Assembly: GCA_037576195.1 (NCBI GenBank)
Contig: CM075101.1
Coordinates: 17,918,001-17,982,000, forward strand
DNA: 64,000 nucleotides
Direction of reading: 5' to 3'
Source: Phytoseiulus persimilis
Lineage: Eukaryota > Arthropoda > Arachnida > Mesostigmata > Phytoseiidae
The position numbers and the translations under genes are program-made. This document shows, piece by piece, positions 1-11,817 of the stretch (position 1 is the first letter of the stretch; each line of letters starts with the position of its first letter). The notes beneath the pieces are model-generated. The model was not told the DNA's origin, searched no databases, and saw only the letters and a list, made by a program, of their open reading frames with translations.

Positions 1-890
1 CGCCCCGAGCATCCTCAGATTCAGAACCCTCGGTCCCACTCCGGTGATTTGCTCATGTAGAAACTCGCAGACCTCGTACTTAAGGGCCAGGGGGAGTCGC
101 AGTACACTGATGTCTCCATGGGCAGTCGATTCTCACCTGTTGTGAAACATAGCCCGTATAGCCCTTCGTTGAATGGTGTGGAGTTTGTTCAGGTCGCTTT
201 TCGCCGCCATACACCAGAACCCCGCACAGTAAGTTAGGTTCGAGTGGATGTATGCATCGTAGAGCAGCTTAAAGAGGCATACCCCGTCGTCCTGCAGAGG
301 GTTTCGCACACGTAGATACTTTTTTGAAGTTTGCTCCTCAGCTGTCTAATGTGCTCAGATGCACTGAGGCATCCATTCACCGTGCAGCCTAAGAACTTCG
401 TTCTCGGAACTTTTTCTATCTGCCGGCCGTCCAGTTTCACGCATAGTTCCGGCGTGGTTTCCCTTCTTCCCGAGAATATCATGTATTGGTCTTCTGAAGG
501 TTCAGTTTCAGTCGATTTACTGCGCACCATTTCTGGATCTCAACGAGATCCGTTTGCATGATATTCTCAAGTTCGACACAGTTTTCCGCTTCGTAGATGA
601 CACTTGTGTCGTTTGCAAATATATTCACTTCGCCTTTACACACAGAAGGAAGATCGTTGATGACTGTGAGAAATCCTAAAGGTCCATGAATACTTCCTTG
701 TGACACCCCAAGTTTCACAGTTATAAATGGTGATTTAGTTCCCTCGATCTCAAGACATTGCTTCCTGTTTGACATGCATGAGTCCAGCAACTTCAGAGCT
801 CGGTCTCCTACTCCGTATGCTTTTGTCTTGGCCATGATGACGTCTTTTCTCACAGTAAGCGTCGAATATGGAGACCGATCTCTACTCCAG
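1..890 (-). mobile_element. 3' part of a decayed non-LTR retrotransposon (LINE), cut by the window edge
   Basis: The minus strand carries LINE reverse-transcriptase palm and thumb sequence. It has a GVSQGS...GPL block, an ND-LP motif, a catalytic box, and further down a block ending in a K-FLG motif. The frame is lost near 487 and again near 300, and an in-frame stop lies near 138, so the copy is dead. The 5' end fades near 890 and the 3' end lies beyond base 1. The motif order fits a Jockey/CR1-like clade; the exact clade is an inference. Confidence 0.8.
138..853 (-). pseudogene. LINE reverse transcriptase fragment with frameshifts
   Basis: The segment 853-479 encodes the fingers-palm region. 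It includes a GVSQGSIHGPLGF stretch (functional elements usually have GSILGPLLF) and the box FANDTS where active enzymes have FADD. The reading continues in another frame at 530-234 (FLGCTVNG, IRQLRSKL) and a third frame below about 300. The change of the first catalytic Asp to Asn and the two frameshifts indicate loss of function. The rest of the protein is absent upstream of 853. Confidence 0.8.
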
Positions 891-899
891 AATGAAATC

Positions 900-3800
900 C
901 GTCGCAGCTGCTACCTCCGCGGAGGAGTACGACAAGGAAAATGAGAATGCACGTTCAAGGGAGTCCGTTTATGTTAAAGTGCCCGGCGTATACTACTGAT
1001 GATGACAGAACGAGCTCCTTCTTCTGAAAAGTACCATTCGGCTGCGGATCGAGTTGAGTACCAGTTATCTACACGTGCTTCATGGAGTCGGTGATCATCG
1101 ATGCGGAACTATTATTGTCATCTCACAAACGTCGAAAACCGGAGATGTCGTCGTTGGCAACCAGGAGCAGGATCACTCCCGTATTGAGGTTCAGGTTAGT
1201 AGTATCAAGGAGACTATAGTACTTCGATCGCGCGGCGTCTGCCCCACGGAAGGCTTGGAATGATTCCGCATAATTGATTACATTCGACAGTCATCAATCG
1301 TTAACGGAAGTGGAACGAGTTCGTCGAGCCAGAGAGTAAGGTATTAATTCCGAGAACAGAGAGAGATGTACAGGACGGTTAGGAGGGTAAAAGCTCCTGG
1401 ATGAACTTTCAGTCCCTGAACGACCTTTTCGATTCAGAGGCGACCGATCTCAGCAAGACAAAATCAGCACATCTATCTCAAGAACTCCAGAGAACTTCTC
1501 TGGTGAAGATGGGATCGGCTACATCGCATTCGATGTCAAATGTCTATGGACGTCGAAAGCCAATCAGAGCGAACGATATCGGATACCGACTCCCGTACCG
1601 TCTGCCCATCACCAGCTAAGGAGCAGATGTTCGAGAGTTCAAATTGCACGGAAACCCCATGCGGATAATGTCTAGTCAGGAAACTTCGTACTCTGGAATG
1701 CTTCGCTCCCGAGTCTCCCAGAAATTGAAGACGACCGCGAGCATCGCGTTCGAGTCCGTATTCTCCGCTGTGTCTCAAATCGACACTGTTGACAGCAATC
1801 TGGAGATTGCAGCATTATCAGAAATGTCTGGAGGCGCTTCGGAGGAACCAGACCACAGCTGGTTTATGGTGAACCTTTGATTAAATTGAATGGAATGTCT
1901 TCGCCTCGGGGGAATTCGAGGTGGACCGTTGAGTCTCATGTGTGAAATCGCCTATCGCAACGAGCTTTGAAATATTGCTTCGCTGTTTCCACTCCTTGCC
2001 TCCGTCGTCATTCTCTCCATCATGGTGAGGGTTAAGAGAAAACGACGGAGAGCACTTCTGTCGAGCTCACTATTCTGAACAGTTCCGGTCATGAGACTCT
2101 TTCCTCCATGTCCTACCATCGCTCGAGGAACTCGTTCGTCTATAGAGAACGTCGAGTCCAGACTTGAGTCCGAAATTCCATGTGCGAGAATTCGACTGGA
2201 ACGTTAACAGTAGCTTCCCTGTTTTTCAACGAAACGATACCGTTTGATGACCGAAATCTAGCCGTGCAGTGAGCTGGACGGGAGCTTCCTCCATCGTTTT
2301 CTGCCATCTAGCTTCATGAGAAATAAGAAGGAAAACGTGGAAACTTCAGAGGAATGGAATATTCCACAGCCCATCGCGGTGAACATTGTCACTTTGGGAG
2401 TTCTCCGTCTTGAGTGCTTCCAAAACCATGAATCCTCGCTTTCCTTTCAACGGGAATGCAGGTCTAAGGAGGCAAGTTCGGATTCGAAGGCGAACTCGAG
2501 CCGATTCTTCCGTCGAGTTCGCGTTCCATGGTAACGGAGGACAGCCAGCTCCATCTCTGGTTTAGGCAAAGAGTTGTTCATGGCTAGGATGCAGCTGTAG
2601 CTCAGGAGCGTTCGAACGATCTCGAGCGGTTCAACGCATCCGGATGCCAAGATGATTTCGCGCATTTTCTCCATTCCTTTTTCCTGTGCGGCGTCTAGAA
2701 GCGGAGATATCGTCGCTTATATTTTATGCGACATCACATCTTTCGCCACCCATTAAATTCATCCTGCGGTGACGGAGTTTGGGGTATCGGGGCCCTACGG
2801 AGAGCGGATGATGCCGATTCGATGAGATTTCGAGAAACTTCAGGAGCCTTTGATTCTCAGACTTTTCCATAAGACGCCGATTTCTCAAGGCTCACGACCC
2901 ATGCCGCCTTTGAGCATGATCCAGCGTCAGAGTCGAAAGGTCCGGGTCGATCAATAATATGATCATTGCAGCCCGATAATAACAACCAAGCACAGCTGGA
3001 GTCCTGCACTGTAGTTTGACGATTCCTCGGTTATCACCGCTGTTCCCGATTTTTGCTGGTTCTCAAGGTGACGAACATCTGTTCCCGGCAGTACTTACGA
3101 GCAGCGAACTTCACGACGATAGGTCTAGAGCAACAGTTACGATCCAAAATTTCGAACCAAAATCGACGTCGGAGTTCAGAGCTTGTCCATCAGTCCACCA
3201 ACAAAATGGAGGTCTGCAGCGCACGTACACCTTATCGAGGGACTGTGTGCTGAACGACAGAACAGCCCTTCCTCAAGTTCTCGGGGAGACACCAAGTCGG
3301 CGCCATTAGGAATATTATTACACACACCGCTGGCCCCCGCGCCGGATGCCACCGCAGAGTCACTGGTGGGGAGAACGACAAAGAGCCGCCAGAGATCGAA
3401 TCACAGCCGAGTTTGATTACTTTTCTAGGAATTGTAACAGCATTTGTTCGCTCCTAGAGAAGCCGTCAGACGGGACGCTTTGAACACCTTGCTGGTGCTG
3501 GCCCTATTTGAAGCTATTCCAGTCGCACTGCTCTCCTTAATCTTGCGCACTTGAAACAATCGTAAAGCTGATGGTTGGCGAGATCAACAGGCGTTGTTCA
3601 CCGCCCTTCTCCTGGATGGAACCAATTGAGATACACCGTTCTAGAATCACTGTGTTCGCACAGTGCTAGTCAGCGTGGAGTGGCGAGTTGTGCGAAAGTG
3701 ATTCCAGCTGTGATTTGGATCTGCATGAGGAAGGATCCCTCGCAGAATGGTAGGCTTCCACGGTGGCCTTTGACCCACCTCCAGACAGAATTGATGCGAC

Positions 3801-4909
3801 ATCCAGGGAGCGTATCCGGGAGATACACTGTGAAGAATCATTCGAATTTTCGAGGCGATCGTCCCTCCTGTCGGGGCAAGCTGAGCATCGAAGTGATTCA
3901 GGTGACGGAATGGTGTTCCCTCGAAGAGAACCCGGAAAGAACTCGGTTCTCAGCCAGAAGCCGTCAGGGAAACAATCTGACAGTGGATCCTGATCATCCT
4001 CCCACTCATGTTTCCCGCTCAGCCGGGCATGGCCAGCTGACATAACCGAGACTCCACGGGGCGGCTACTTTGACTAAAATGCAGTCAAGTTGAAACCGAG
4101 ATCGGAATAGAACATCTGACAACGGTCGCCCGGCTCCTCTCTCCTCCCAATTGGGCCCATGATCTCGATGCCATAATCGGATGGATTCCCGTCTATGCTG
4201 ATGATCGCAGTTGAGTCGTCAGGAAGAATTCGCCAGCAATCCTCACGTCCCACCCGTGCATAGGAGTCGTTCATACGAAGCTTCTCTAGCACATCGCCAT
4301 GTTATTCGATCCTGGAATTCCTTCCATTCCTTGGGAATGGATCTCATCGCGTTTAGAAATAGAGGTACCAGGACTCGGGTCGTCGAAATCCGAAACTACG
4401 AACGGGAACCGTGGTATCCGAGCCGATCTACTCTGAGTGGATCTCCTTACACTGATACCTCGTCACGAAGCTCACGCTAGATAATCGTGTCTCAGTTGGT
4501 CGATGTGTGAGGATCATTTCTGATTCAGGTACCCGTCTCGGCCGCCCGAATGCCTGTAGAACGTCACAAGCAGTGCTCTCCAAATATTTATCATGTCGAG
4601 AAGATATTATCTCTCAGCATCTTTGCCGAGGGCTTTAGACTCAGCAGGACGTGGGTGTGAAAGCTTGTTCGCGGCTCGCCGATCCCAGCTTAATGAAACG
4701 AGTGGCCTAATCTGCCGATTTGGAGCATCATTCCCAACGCTGTAATACTTCAGCCTTCGAGGCCAACTTTGGAAATTGATGTTCGACAGACCGATGAAGT
4801 CGCATAAGTCAAAACCTGAGTCGGTGCACTCGGACGAGGAATACGCGACCTTCCTGAAGCTCCGCTCGAGATATTAGATTGTCTAACTCATCTTCTTGAT
4901 TGCTTGCAG
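900..4909. other. No supported gene; upstream region of the G-alpha gene
   Basis: I see no recognisable domain here. Open frames around 3,575-4,045 exist on both strands (up to 156 codons on plus) but are arginine/serine-rich in all frames and look like chance. The acceptor-like gcttgcag ending at 4,909, just before the G-alpha start codon, implies at least one non-coding 5' exon somewhere in this stretch, which I could not place. Confidence 0.5.
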
Positions 4910-4927
4910 ACTAGGTCTCCACTCGAC

Positions 4928-5048
4928 ATGATCACCTGCTGCTTGTCTGAGGAAGAAAAAACCAAACGAGCCATTAACAAGGAAATAGAAGATTATATCC
5001 GTCGGTATAAGAAACAGGATTACAATGAGCTGAAACTCCTCCTTCTCG
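4928..5048 (+). CDS. G-alpha exon 1: N-terminal helix and start of P-loop
   Basis: It begins with [11 protein letters not shown]. The CC pair and the LSEE motif match the Gq amino terminus, and the exon ends in ELKLLLLG. The donor is G|GTGAGC, phase 1. The ATG at 4928 is chosen because it sits where all Gq proteins start. The frame is open a little further upstream, but an acceptor-like cag ends at 4909. Confidence 0.92.
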
Positions 5049-8000
5049 GTGAGCAGACTAGCAACTCTTCGGAAGTAGAGGTAGTTCCCATTCCGCCACT
5101 GACCGCTAGTTAGCCGCGATTCTTGGAACTACGGAATTAGGCATCGCGGCTGAGGAGCGCAAATGATCGCTATTCCTCCGTCCAAGAAATACTTGCTATC
5201 AGCTGCTGCGGGGACCAGGGGGTGCGTAGGGGGGCTCGGGAGCGGAGAACGGGGATCGAGATCAGAGGAATATCGAGCAATTACGATCGAAGTGATAGAG
5301 ATATGCTTCAGAGAGGATCGCAAGTAGAAAGTCTCGAACATCGACAGGACGCGGCGAAGAATCGGTAAGAGGTGGAGGATGTCTCTGGAGCGGCAGTCAA
5401 AGAATTCCGAGTAAGAACTGGGGCAGCTGCGAATTCGGCGGGGTGGGGCGACCGCCCCCATGATTTCTTTCACGGCCAGTGACACTCCCGTCCAGTTGAC
5501 CAGAGAACGTCCGCAAATCTCTCCGAGCCCATAGTCCCATCGTTTTAGAGCCATTGAATCTCAGTGAAAGCATCGTCGCTTTGAGTTCAAAACCGCGGTT
5601 TGAGCCGCAAACATCATGCTTACCAGCAGAAAACCGGGAACCGAAGACCTGGCTATGAGGCCGCTGCAATCTGATGGCCCTTCTTGAGACATCAGGCACG
5701 CCGTTTCTGCACGCGGCGTTGAACTCACCGCGGATCCGCCTCTCCTCTCAGTGGGCTTCGACAATAGCGCGACACCGACTTTTCCGATTGCTCGAGACTC
5801 TGATAGTTTTCTGCTCCTGGTGCGATGAATGAAGTTGAGCCAAAACAGAGATAAGTTTGAGACAACGGTTGAGAATCAAAGGGCGCCTGCCGTTGATAGC
5901 GTTTGTATCGTTCAGCTGCCGACTTGACGCTGTTCTCACTTTTCTCCAGAGTTGAGAACCGTGAACCGCATGCCGCTTCCACGACCAGAACTGTCGAGTT
6001 TCCGAACCGCGGTTCCCCAGTCGTTGGCGTCCAGTTGTGAGCGAGAATTCTCGTCTCTCGGAGACCGCATCTCTTGGGGAATAATTCACTCGATCCGACA
6101 AATGACGGAAGCAAGGGGAGCATCCACGTTCGAACTATCGTGTGATCGGATCCGCTCCCTCAAAACAATCAGCTGCAGCGGAAAGCTTATCTAATAGGAT
6201 TGCTTTGATCGAGCTGGTGCGTAAATGGACGCATAAATCGATCAGCTGTTCGCCAGAAACCAGAGGGGCCACTTTTTTCTCGCGCCTCCCTCCCCGGGAA
6301 CGTAGTGCAGTCTAGTATCACCGGAATCGGAGCAGCCGCGATTATTCCGTGCTCTGATGTTATCGCATGCAATCGCTCGGAGTTGATTGCTATGGCGCAT
6401 CGAGGAAAAGTTCTTGTTGTTTGCACAGCGAGCGTTGGCTGTTGTCGCTAATGGATTAACTGAGACACAATGAGGGCAGCGGAAACGCGCCTGTTCTTCG
6501 ACTCCGCGGCTAGGAGTTCACTGTGTTCCGAAGGAACAGGTTAACTTCCTCTTCGGGACGGAAGTGCCTATGAATCATTCATCAGAACTTGGGTTCCAGC
6601 TCTCTTCCACATCACCACTCGTGGGCGCGGGGGTTTTCCCTCTCTAGATGTACACAGATCAAACACTCGGAACTCGAATCCTTCCAATTGCTTGTGGCTG
6701 TGAGATTTGTCTATTCCCCAGGAACCGGGGAGAGCGGGAAGTCGACCTTCATCAAACAAATGAGAATCATCCACGGAAAAGGATACAACGAAAACGACAG
6801 GGCCCGTGAGTCAGCGACGTGTTCCTCAGTGCAGCTTGAATTCCAAATCGCTTGAGGGAAAGAATCACTACATTCATTTTTCCCACTGCAAAGAGAGCCA
6901 GAAAACCTCGCGGAGAATTGAGCTTCGATGTTCCAGAGTTCGCCCAGATCGTTTATCAGAACATTTTCATGGCGATGCAATCACTCATCGACGCGATGCA
7001 ACCTTTGGGGATCCAATACGCAGACCCAGCTCGATTCGCTGACGCGAAGTTAATCAGCGCAATAGAATATCGGACTGTGACGACGTTCGGGGAGCCCCAC
7101 GTGCAAGCTATTAAGAAGTTGTGGGACGACGCCGGGATCAAACACTGCTATGCAAGGTATGGGAGCCGATAGGAGACGTGATGGAACACGTGCTATGAGC
7201 AGCGCAAAAGGCGACCAAGGCGGTCTGGTTACAAGATCCCCATGATATTAAATTCGGCCGACGAATAGCTATTCAGTCAGGCAGCCGGTGGGCGGACAGC
7301 TGGCCGGTTTGACGGCGTGCCACTCTGAGCAACGGATTCCGAAAATAGTGGCAATGGGTGTTTTGCAGACGGCGAGAGTTCCAGCTGACGGATTCCGCCA
7401 ACTACTTCCTTTCAAATGTCGACCGATTCGCCGCCAAAGACTTTCTGCCGAATCAAGAAGACGTGCTAAGGGTTCGAGTGCCGACCACGGGTGAGTAGGA
7501 GGAGAACGCCGCCGGCCGGGCGTATTCAAATCGGCTTAGCGGAGCAGCAGAATCCAGAGTCGAAACCCTTTGCTCCTCTTTACAACTACCCCAACATTCT
7601 CTATTCTCTTGGGCAGCCACGCCTCCGCAAGCTCCTTTTCCCTCCTCCGGCTCTCTGGCGTTCGGCCGCCATATCTCTACCTGCTCTGTGAATCGCAAAC
7701 GATTCCGCGGAGTTTATTTTCCCCAAGATATGTTCGGAGTCAAGGCTCGTGTTCTCTGAGTGTGACGCACAAGCCCTCGATCCATTTTAATCGAGAACCA
7801 GTCGCCTTAGATTCAGAAGGGGAGTAATATCCAATCGCCGATTGTATGGGCAGTTCTCCGGGGTGCTAAGCTTTCTCTTCTCCTGCCCCCACCCACCTTC
7901 CAAACTCCCTTCACTCGTCGTTCGACTCTAGTGAACTGAAAGATACATCCGATACGAGAGCATGGATCGAGTTCCAGGCGTCGTCGACTATACATTCGAT

Positions 8001-8863
8001 ATCAATTCTCATCGATTTCGAATGGTCGATGTCGGCGGCCAGCGCTCTGAGAGACGTAAATGGATTCATTGTTTTTCCAACGTCACCTCCGTCGTTTTCC
8101 TGGTCGCTGTTTCAGAATACGATCAGGTGAGTCATGGGAGCCCGAAAAATCATTGAATTCACTTCAAGTGCTGTCAATGGGCGGATTAGACAATAAAGTC
8201 TCAAAAACCTTTTTTTCGGCTCCATTTAAGTCTTTGCTCGAGGAACCGAGCAAGAATAGGATGGTGGAGTCGAAATATCTCTTCCAGATAATCCTTTCGA
8301 GCGAGTGGTTCCAAAATTCTTCGATCATACTTTTCATGAACAAAAAGGTTTGGGAATAGACTCGCCAATCCCTCGGTTTCACGTCAAACGGCACAGTTTT
8401 CCTTTCTTTCCGTGTTGGATCGCTGGAAAATCTCAACGACTTCCAAATTGCATTCCACAATTCCATCAGGATCTCCTGGAAGAGAAGGTTGCATATTCTG
8501 ACTTGGCGAACTACTTCCCGGACTATACGGGGCCGAAAGGGGACGCCTACCAAGCGAGACAATTCATCTTGGACATGTTCCTCGGCGCCAATGCAGCCAA
8601 GTTTGGAGAGAAACCTCGACAGATCTATTCGCATTTCACTTGCGCAACGGGTAAGATTGACCATACGTGCCCTCAACGTTTTCTCGCGTGCTCAGCGATC
8701 ACTGACAAGCTTAACCACCCTCACCTCGGAGACAATCATAGCAGCAGAGGTCATTGAAGACAGCTTTTTTTTTTTTGCAGATACGAACAATATCCGCTTC
8801 GTGTTCGAATCTGTTAAGAACACCTTGATACAGAATAACATCGATACAATCATCCCTGTTTAG
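4928..8863 (+). CDS. G protein alpha subunit, Gq-type (complete, 8 coding exons, 358 aa)
   Basis: This is a membrane-associated GTPase subunit. Gq-class members normally relay GPCR signals to phospholipase C-beta. The exons are 4928-5048, 6722-6805, 6937-7156, 7369-7490, 7978-8126, 8231-8347, 8470-8650 and 8781-8863. Every junction is GT-AG and phase-consistent, giving 359 codons including the stop, a normal length for Gq. Visible motifs are an N-terminal CC pair (palmitoylation), P-loop GTGESGKST, switch I R178 and VPTT, DVGGQ with Q204, NKKD at 269-272 and TCAT at 328-331. Two things are odd. The last seven residues are IDTIIPV where Gq has LKEYNLV. The loop before NRM (switch III) also differs from the usual ESDNE. 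The best reading is a diverged Gq paralogue; a lineage-specific terminal exon is possible. Confidence 0.93.
6722..6805 (+). CDS. G-alpha exon 2: P-loop and helix 1
   Basis: It encodes [18 protein letters not shown], the nucleotide phosphate-binding loop and alpha-1, almost invariant in Gq. The acceptor is ttccccag and the donor C|GTGAGT, phase 1 at both ends. Confidence 0.95.
6937..7156 (+). CDS. G-alpha exon 3: helical domain, first part
   Basis: It encodes the [12 protein letters not shown] block and the run to [12 protein letters not shown], the all-helical lid domain. It enters in phase 1 after gttccag and leaves in phase 2 before GTATGG. The middle (around IQYADPARF) is poorly conserved compared with typical Gq. 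Confidence 0.92.
7369..7490 (+). CDS. G-alpha exon 4: helical domain end and switch I
   Basis: It encodes [13 protein letters not shown] through VLRVRVPTT. It contains the catalytic Arg (residue 178), which is the cholera-toxin-type position, and the Mg-binding Thr (181). The acceptor is gttttgcag and the donor G|GTGAGT. Confidence 0.94.
7978..8126 (+). CDS. G-alpha exon 5: switch II
   Basis: It encodes [20 protein letters not shown], with catalytic Gln 204, then the [12 protein letters not shown] strand. One deviation is HCFSN, where most Gq proteins have HCFEN. The acceptor is gttccag and the donor CAG|GTGAGT, phase 0. Confidence 0.95.
8231..8347 (+). CDS. G-alpha exon 6: switch III loop and NKKD strand
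   Basis: It begins [14 protein letters not shown], aligned without gaps to the usual ILFESDNENRMEES, so the acidic switch III loop is altered. It then runs [14 protein letters not shown], the start of the guanine-specificity motif completed by Asp 272 in the next exon. The acceptor is catttaag and the donor AAG|GTTTGG. Confidence 0.92.
8470..8650 (+). CDS. G-alpha exon 7: DLLEEK to TCAT
   Basis: It encodes DLLEEK, the NYFPDY block, [10 protein letters not shown] and IYSHFTCAT, the guanine-binding TCAT loop. The [14 protein letters not shown] insert is a few residues longer than the usual DLNPDSEK region. The donor is G|GTAAGA, phase 1. Confidence 0.93.
8781..8863 (+). CDS. G-alpha exon 8: helix 5 and non-canonical C-terminus
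   Basis: It encodes [20 protein letters not shown] and then IDTIIPV and a TAG stop. Alpha-5 is the receptor-docking helix. It has the standard length, but the last seven residues do not match LKEYNLV. The acceptor is preceded by a 12-T tract (about 8,765-8,776). Confidence 0.9.
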
Positions 8864-11817
8864 AGGAGTGCGGAATGGTCGTTGGCGAAGACAATTAGAA
8901 GGTTGAGAGGGACGAAATCCTGTCCGCCTGGTGCGACGCTCGAACTCCGTCCCATCCAGAATGATGCGCCGTTAGTATCAAAAACTTTCATCCGAACTGT
9001 CATCAGAAATCACTGCAGAGGAACATTGCGACCGATCCTGGGAAGCGTATAGCTTGCGCGGCGCTCCAAGTTATCTATCTGTATATACATGAACTGACTG
9101 TGGGATTGACAAAAGCTTCCGATTGGGCCCCGTTGCTGACAGTCTTATAGTCATCACAAAATGAAGAAAATCATATATACCTGTCTGTGAACCTCGAAGT
9201 TTCGTTTGCTAAGATAATCCGCATGACGATCATTTGAGCCTTACTCCGTTCTGAGTGATTAGCCGCGGCGATCCCGATATCCCTCTATCTTCTGTGCCTC
9301 TGGGCAAGAAGCTCTTTCGCCACATGACGCAGCAGTTGCTCGCCGGAGGTCGAGCGTTCGTACCGGAGGTCTTAGCGATCTGCTCCAGCATGCGGGGGGG
9401 AGAGGTGTTGAGCATGGCCACCATTCCAGAACAGCCGGCTGCCAGAATCGAGCCAGCCACTGTTCGCTCGAGCTGACATCCAGATAGTGAGTAGTAGGGC
9501 GAATTCGCGAGTGTCGCGCCGGCCCCCTGAGCTCGCACCCTTCCCCAAGCTATCACCGCATCCTCCAACTACTACTGACAGCTACGGGTGCCATCAATAA
9601 AGAGCGTTGGCCATTATTTATTGTCGGGCTGATGACAAGCAGTGGTTGCTTAGTCACCAGTTGCGGTGACTTCCAATCAATCCCGGACTCTTCTGAGCAG
9701 GCCAGTCCAATCCGAAATCGCGCCGCGCAGAGATAACTTGGACCGTACCTCATAAATAGCTACATGACTCGTAGATTATATGATTCAAATTTTGTACTCA
9801 CCGGAAACTCAGTCGTCAACTCACAACGGCCAATCGGAGTATGTTGGCACTCCTCCTGAAATCCCTCCTTCCGGCATCATCGTAGGCAAGAGGTTCTAGA
9901 GATTGGTGATTCGTGTTGATGGCCGCCTCCTCATAGTTCCGAGCAACTTCTTCTTTTTCGAAACATTGTCCACTCGTGGAGAGCATTCGGGTTCACCTCA
10001 TAAGTCGGTGCAGCTTCTGAGCGGAATAATTCCGCTCGGTAATTGCACGGTAGGTGATGGATTCTTAGTCGCCCAGTCTCCTTCGGCAGTTTCGGGAATG
10101 GGAGTCAACTCTCACTGTCCAGCCAGAAGACACTGGCAGGCGACCTCCCCTGGAGCAGGCGAACAGTGAAGAATTCGAGGCGGAATCGGTGAGCAAAACG
10201 ATTGATGACAGAGGATGACCACCCCGAACGGCGTGTATCTTGTTCTCAAGCTGCTAGAGCAGCGATTCTCCCTCGGGGTCAAAACAGACTCCTGGGGGTC
10301 GACAGCGATCAAGAGGGTCTTATTGGGATCCAGGAAACGGGTTCACCGGTTGACAGGAAAAACGCAATGGGGGACGCGGCGGAAGAGGCTCCTTGAGTCC
10401 CATTCCCGTCGTTACGATGAAGTATCTTCAACCATTATCTCGACGAGACAGCTGCGATTGAGAGCCTTCCGATCGCGGGGAATCTTCATCTTCTCCAAGT
10501 CGTGGAAGACTCGCCCAACCTTTTTTTCGTTCCGGAGGTCGGCTGGGGAGTTGTGCATATCATTCTACGGAATCCTGTGGTCGGGAAAAACCTCGGTCCA
10601 TAACCAACTCCTGGGAACGGCATTAGTGTGCTCGCTTTCCAACAAGCTTTCAAACTTCGTTCGAGCTAGCACGGTATAGTACGAGAGCCTATCTTATAGG
10701 GCCTGAGAAGAACGATTTCATCGGCTTCCCAGAATCAGGCCCCCTCAAACCTCTTCCTAAAACGCACTCCAATTTTGCACCGAAAACTCGGGTCTCCGAT
10801 GGAGAAAACTAATCTGACGAACGGTTGAACGGAGGAGAGGGAGCGGGAGCAATTTCTGGGCAACCCGAAAACGATGGACCGACTCCCCGAGCCACGATGA
10901 ATATTCCGATTAAGGGATTCGCAGAATCATGATCGGAACCTTCCTTAGCTGTCAGGGGGGGGGGGAAATGAGTCGAGAAAATCATTCAGATATCCCCGTC
11001 CATCTAAATAATCAACTGGAATTCCGAGGTAACCTGCAGGGTCTCCATCGCTCGTCGACGCGGGGCGTTGACCTTGATGTTGCAACGGTGACCCCCAGGT
11101 GAGTGTGTCATAGGAAATTGAGGAAAACTGCGAGAGAATAATCTGCTTCCGGAGGCACGGCTCTTCGTCAGGCCGCGTTGCCCGACAAACGTTCCGGAAC
11201 CTGGGTGGAGGAAGCTCCCACATGAAACATGCCAAACACGCAAGACCGTTTCAAAACTGGATTTCCGCAAAACAATGAGCTCCCTCCGGAGGGCGTCATT
11301 TCTCCATACGTGAACTAAGAAGACGGAAGTGACTGAGGTATCGTAAATGTGGCCAAGATTCCTTGGTCACATCCGTCCTTGGAGAAGCCGAGAGATATAC
11401 CAATATGGCGCCCTGAAAATTTCGCACAACGTGTCCCTCTTTAGCAGATACAGGACGCCCGAAGAGGGTCTTGCGCCTCATTGGACATTCTGTGGAATTA
11501 TACTTGGCACAGGGCCATCCAGGATCTCGTCACAAGCGGTCTCTAGCATGGAAGTTTGACGGCACAAACGGTGACAACTGTGTAGGGTGCATGTCGCGTA
11601 CCGGCCCAGATCCTGTGTAAACCCGACCAAGCACATCCGAGCCAAGAGCCTCCCTGAGAATACGATACCGACATTTTCCTTCGCTCACTCGCCTAGCCGG
11701 AGTTTTTCTCAGTTTCGCTCTGATAGATTATTCCTGCATTCCAGATTCCCTTTGCTAGTTTTCCTGCGAGCTTGAAGGATACCGAGATCGGAGGGCCGTT
11801 TTGCTCACATCGTATAG
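8864..11817. other. 3' UTR and intergenic stretch, no supported coding region
   Basis: Opposing open frames near 9,230-9,568 (112 codons minus, 73 plus) and a 154-codon plus frame near 10,215-10,679 show no domain and no convincing splice structure. An 11-G run lies at 10,955-10,965. Nothing else stands out. Confidence 0.45.
9596..9601 (+). terminator. Candidate poly(A) signal for the G-alpha gene
   Basis: An AATAAA hexamer lies about 730 bases after the G-alpha stop codon. It is the first perfect hexamer I noticed downstream on this strand, and cleavage here is an inference. Confidence 0.35.

Noticed and set aside
8164-8676. 170-codon minus ORF opposite G-alpha exons 6 and 7
   Set aside because: It is an antisense shadow of conserved G-alpha coding sequence.
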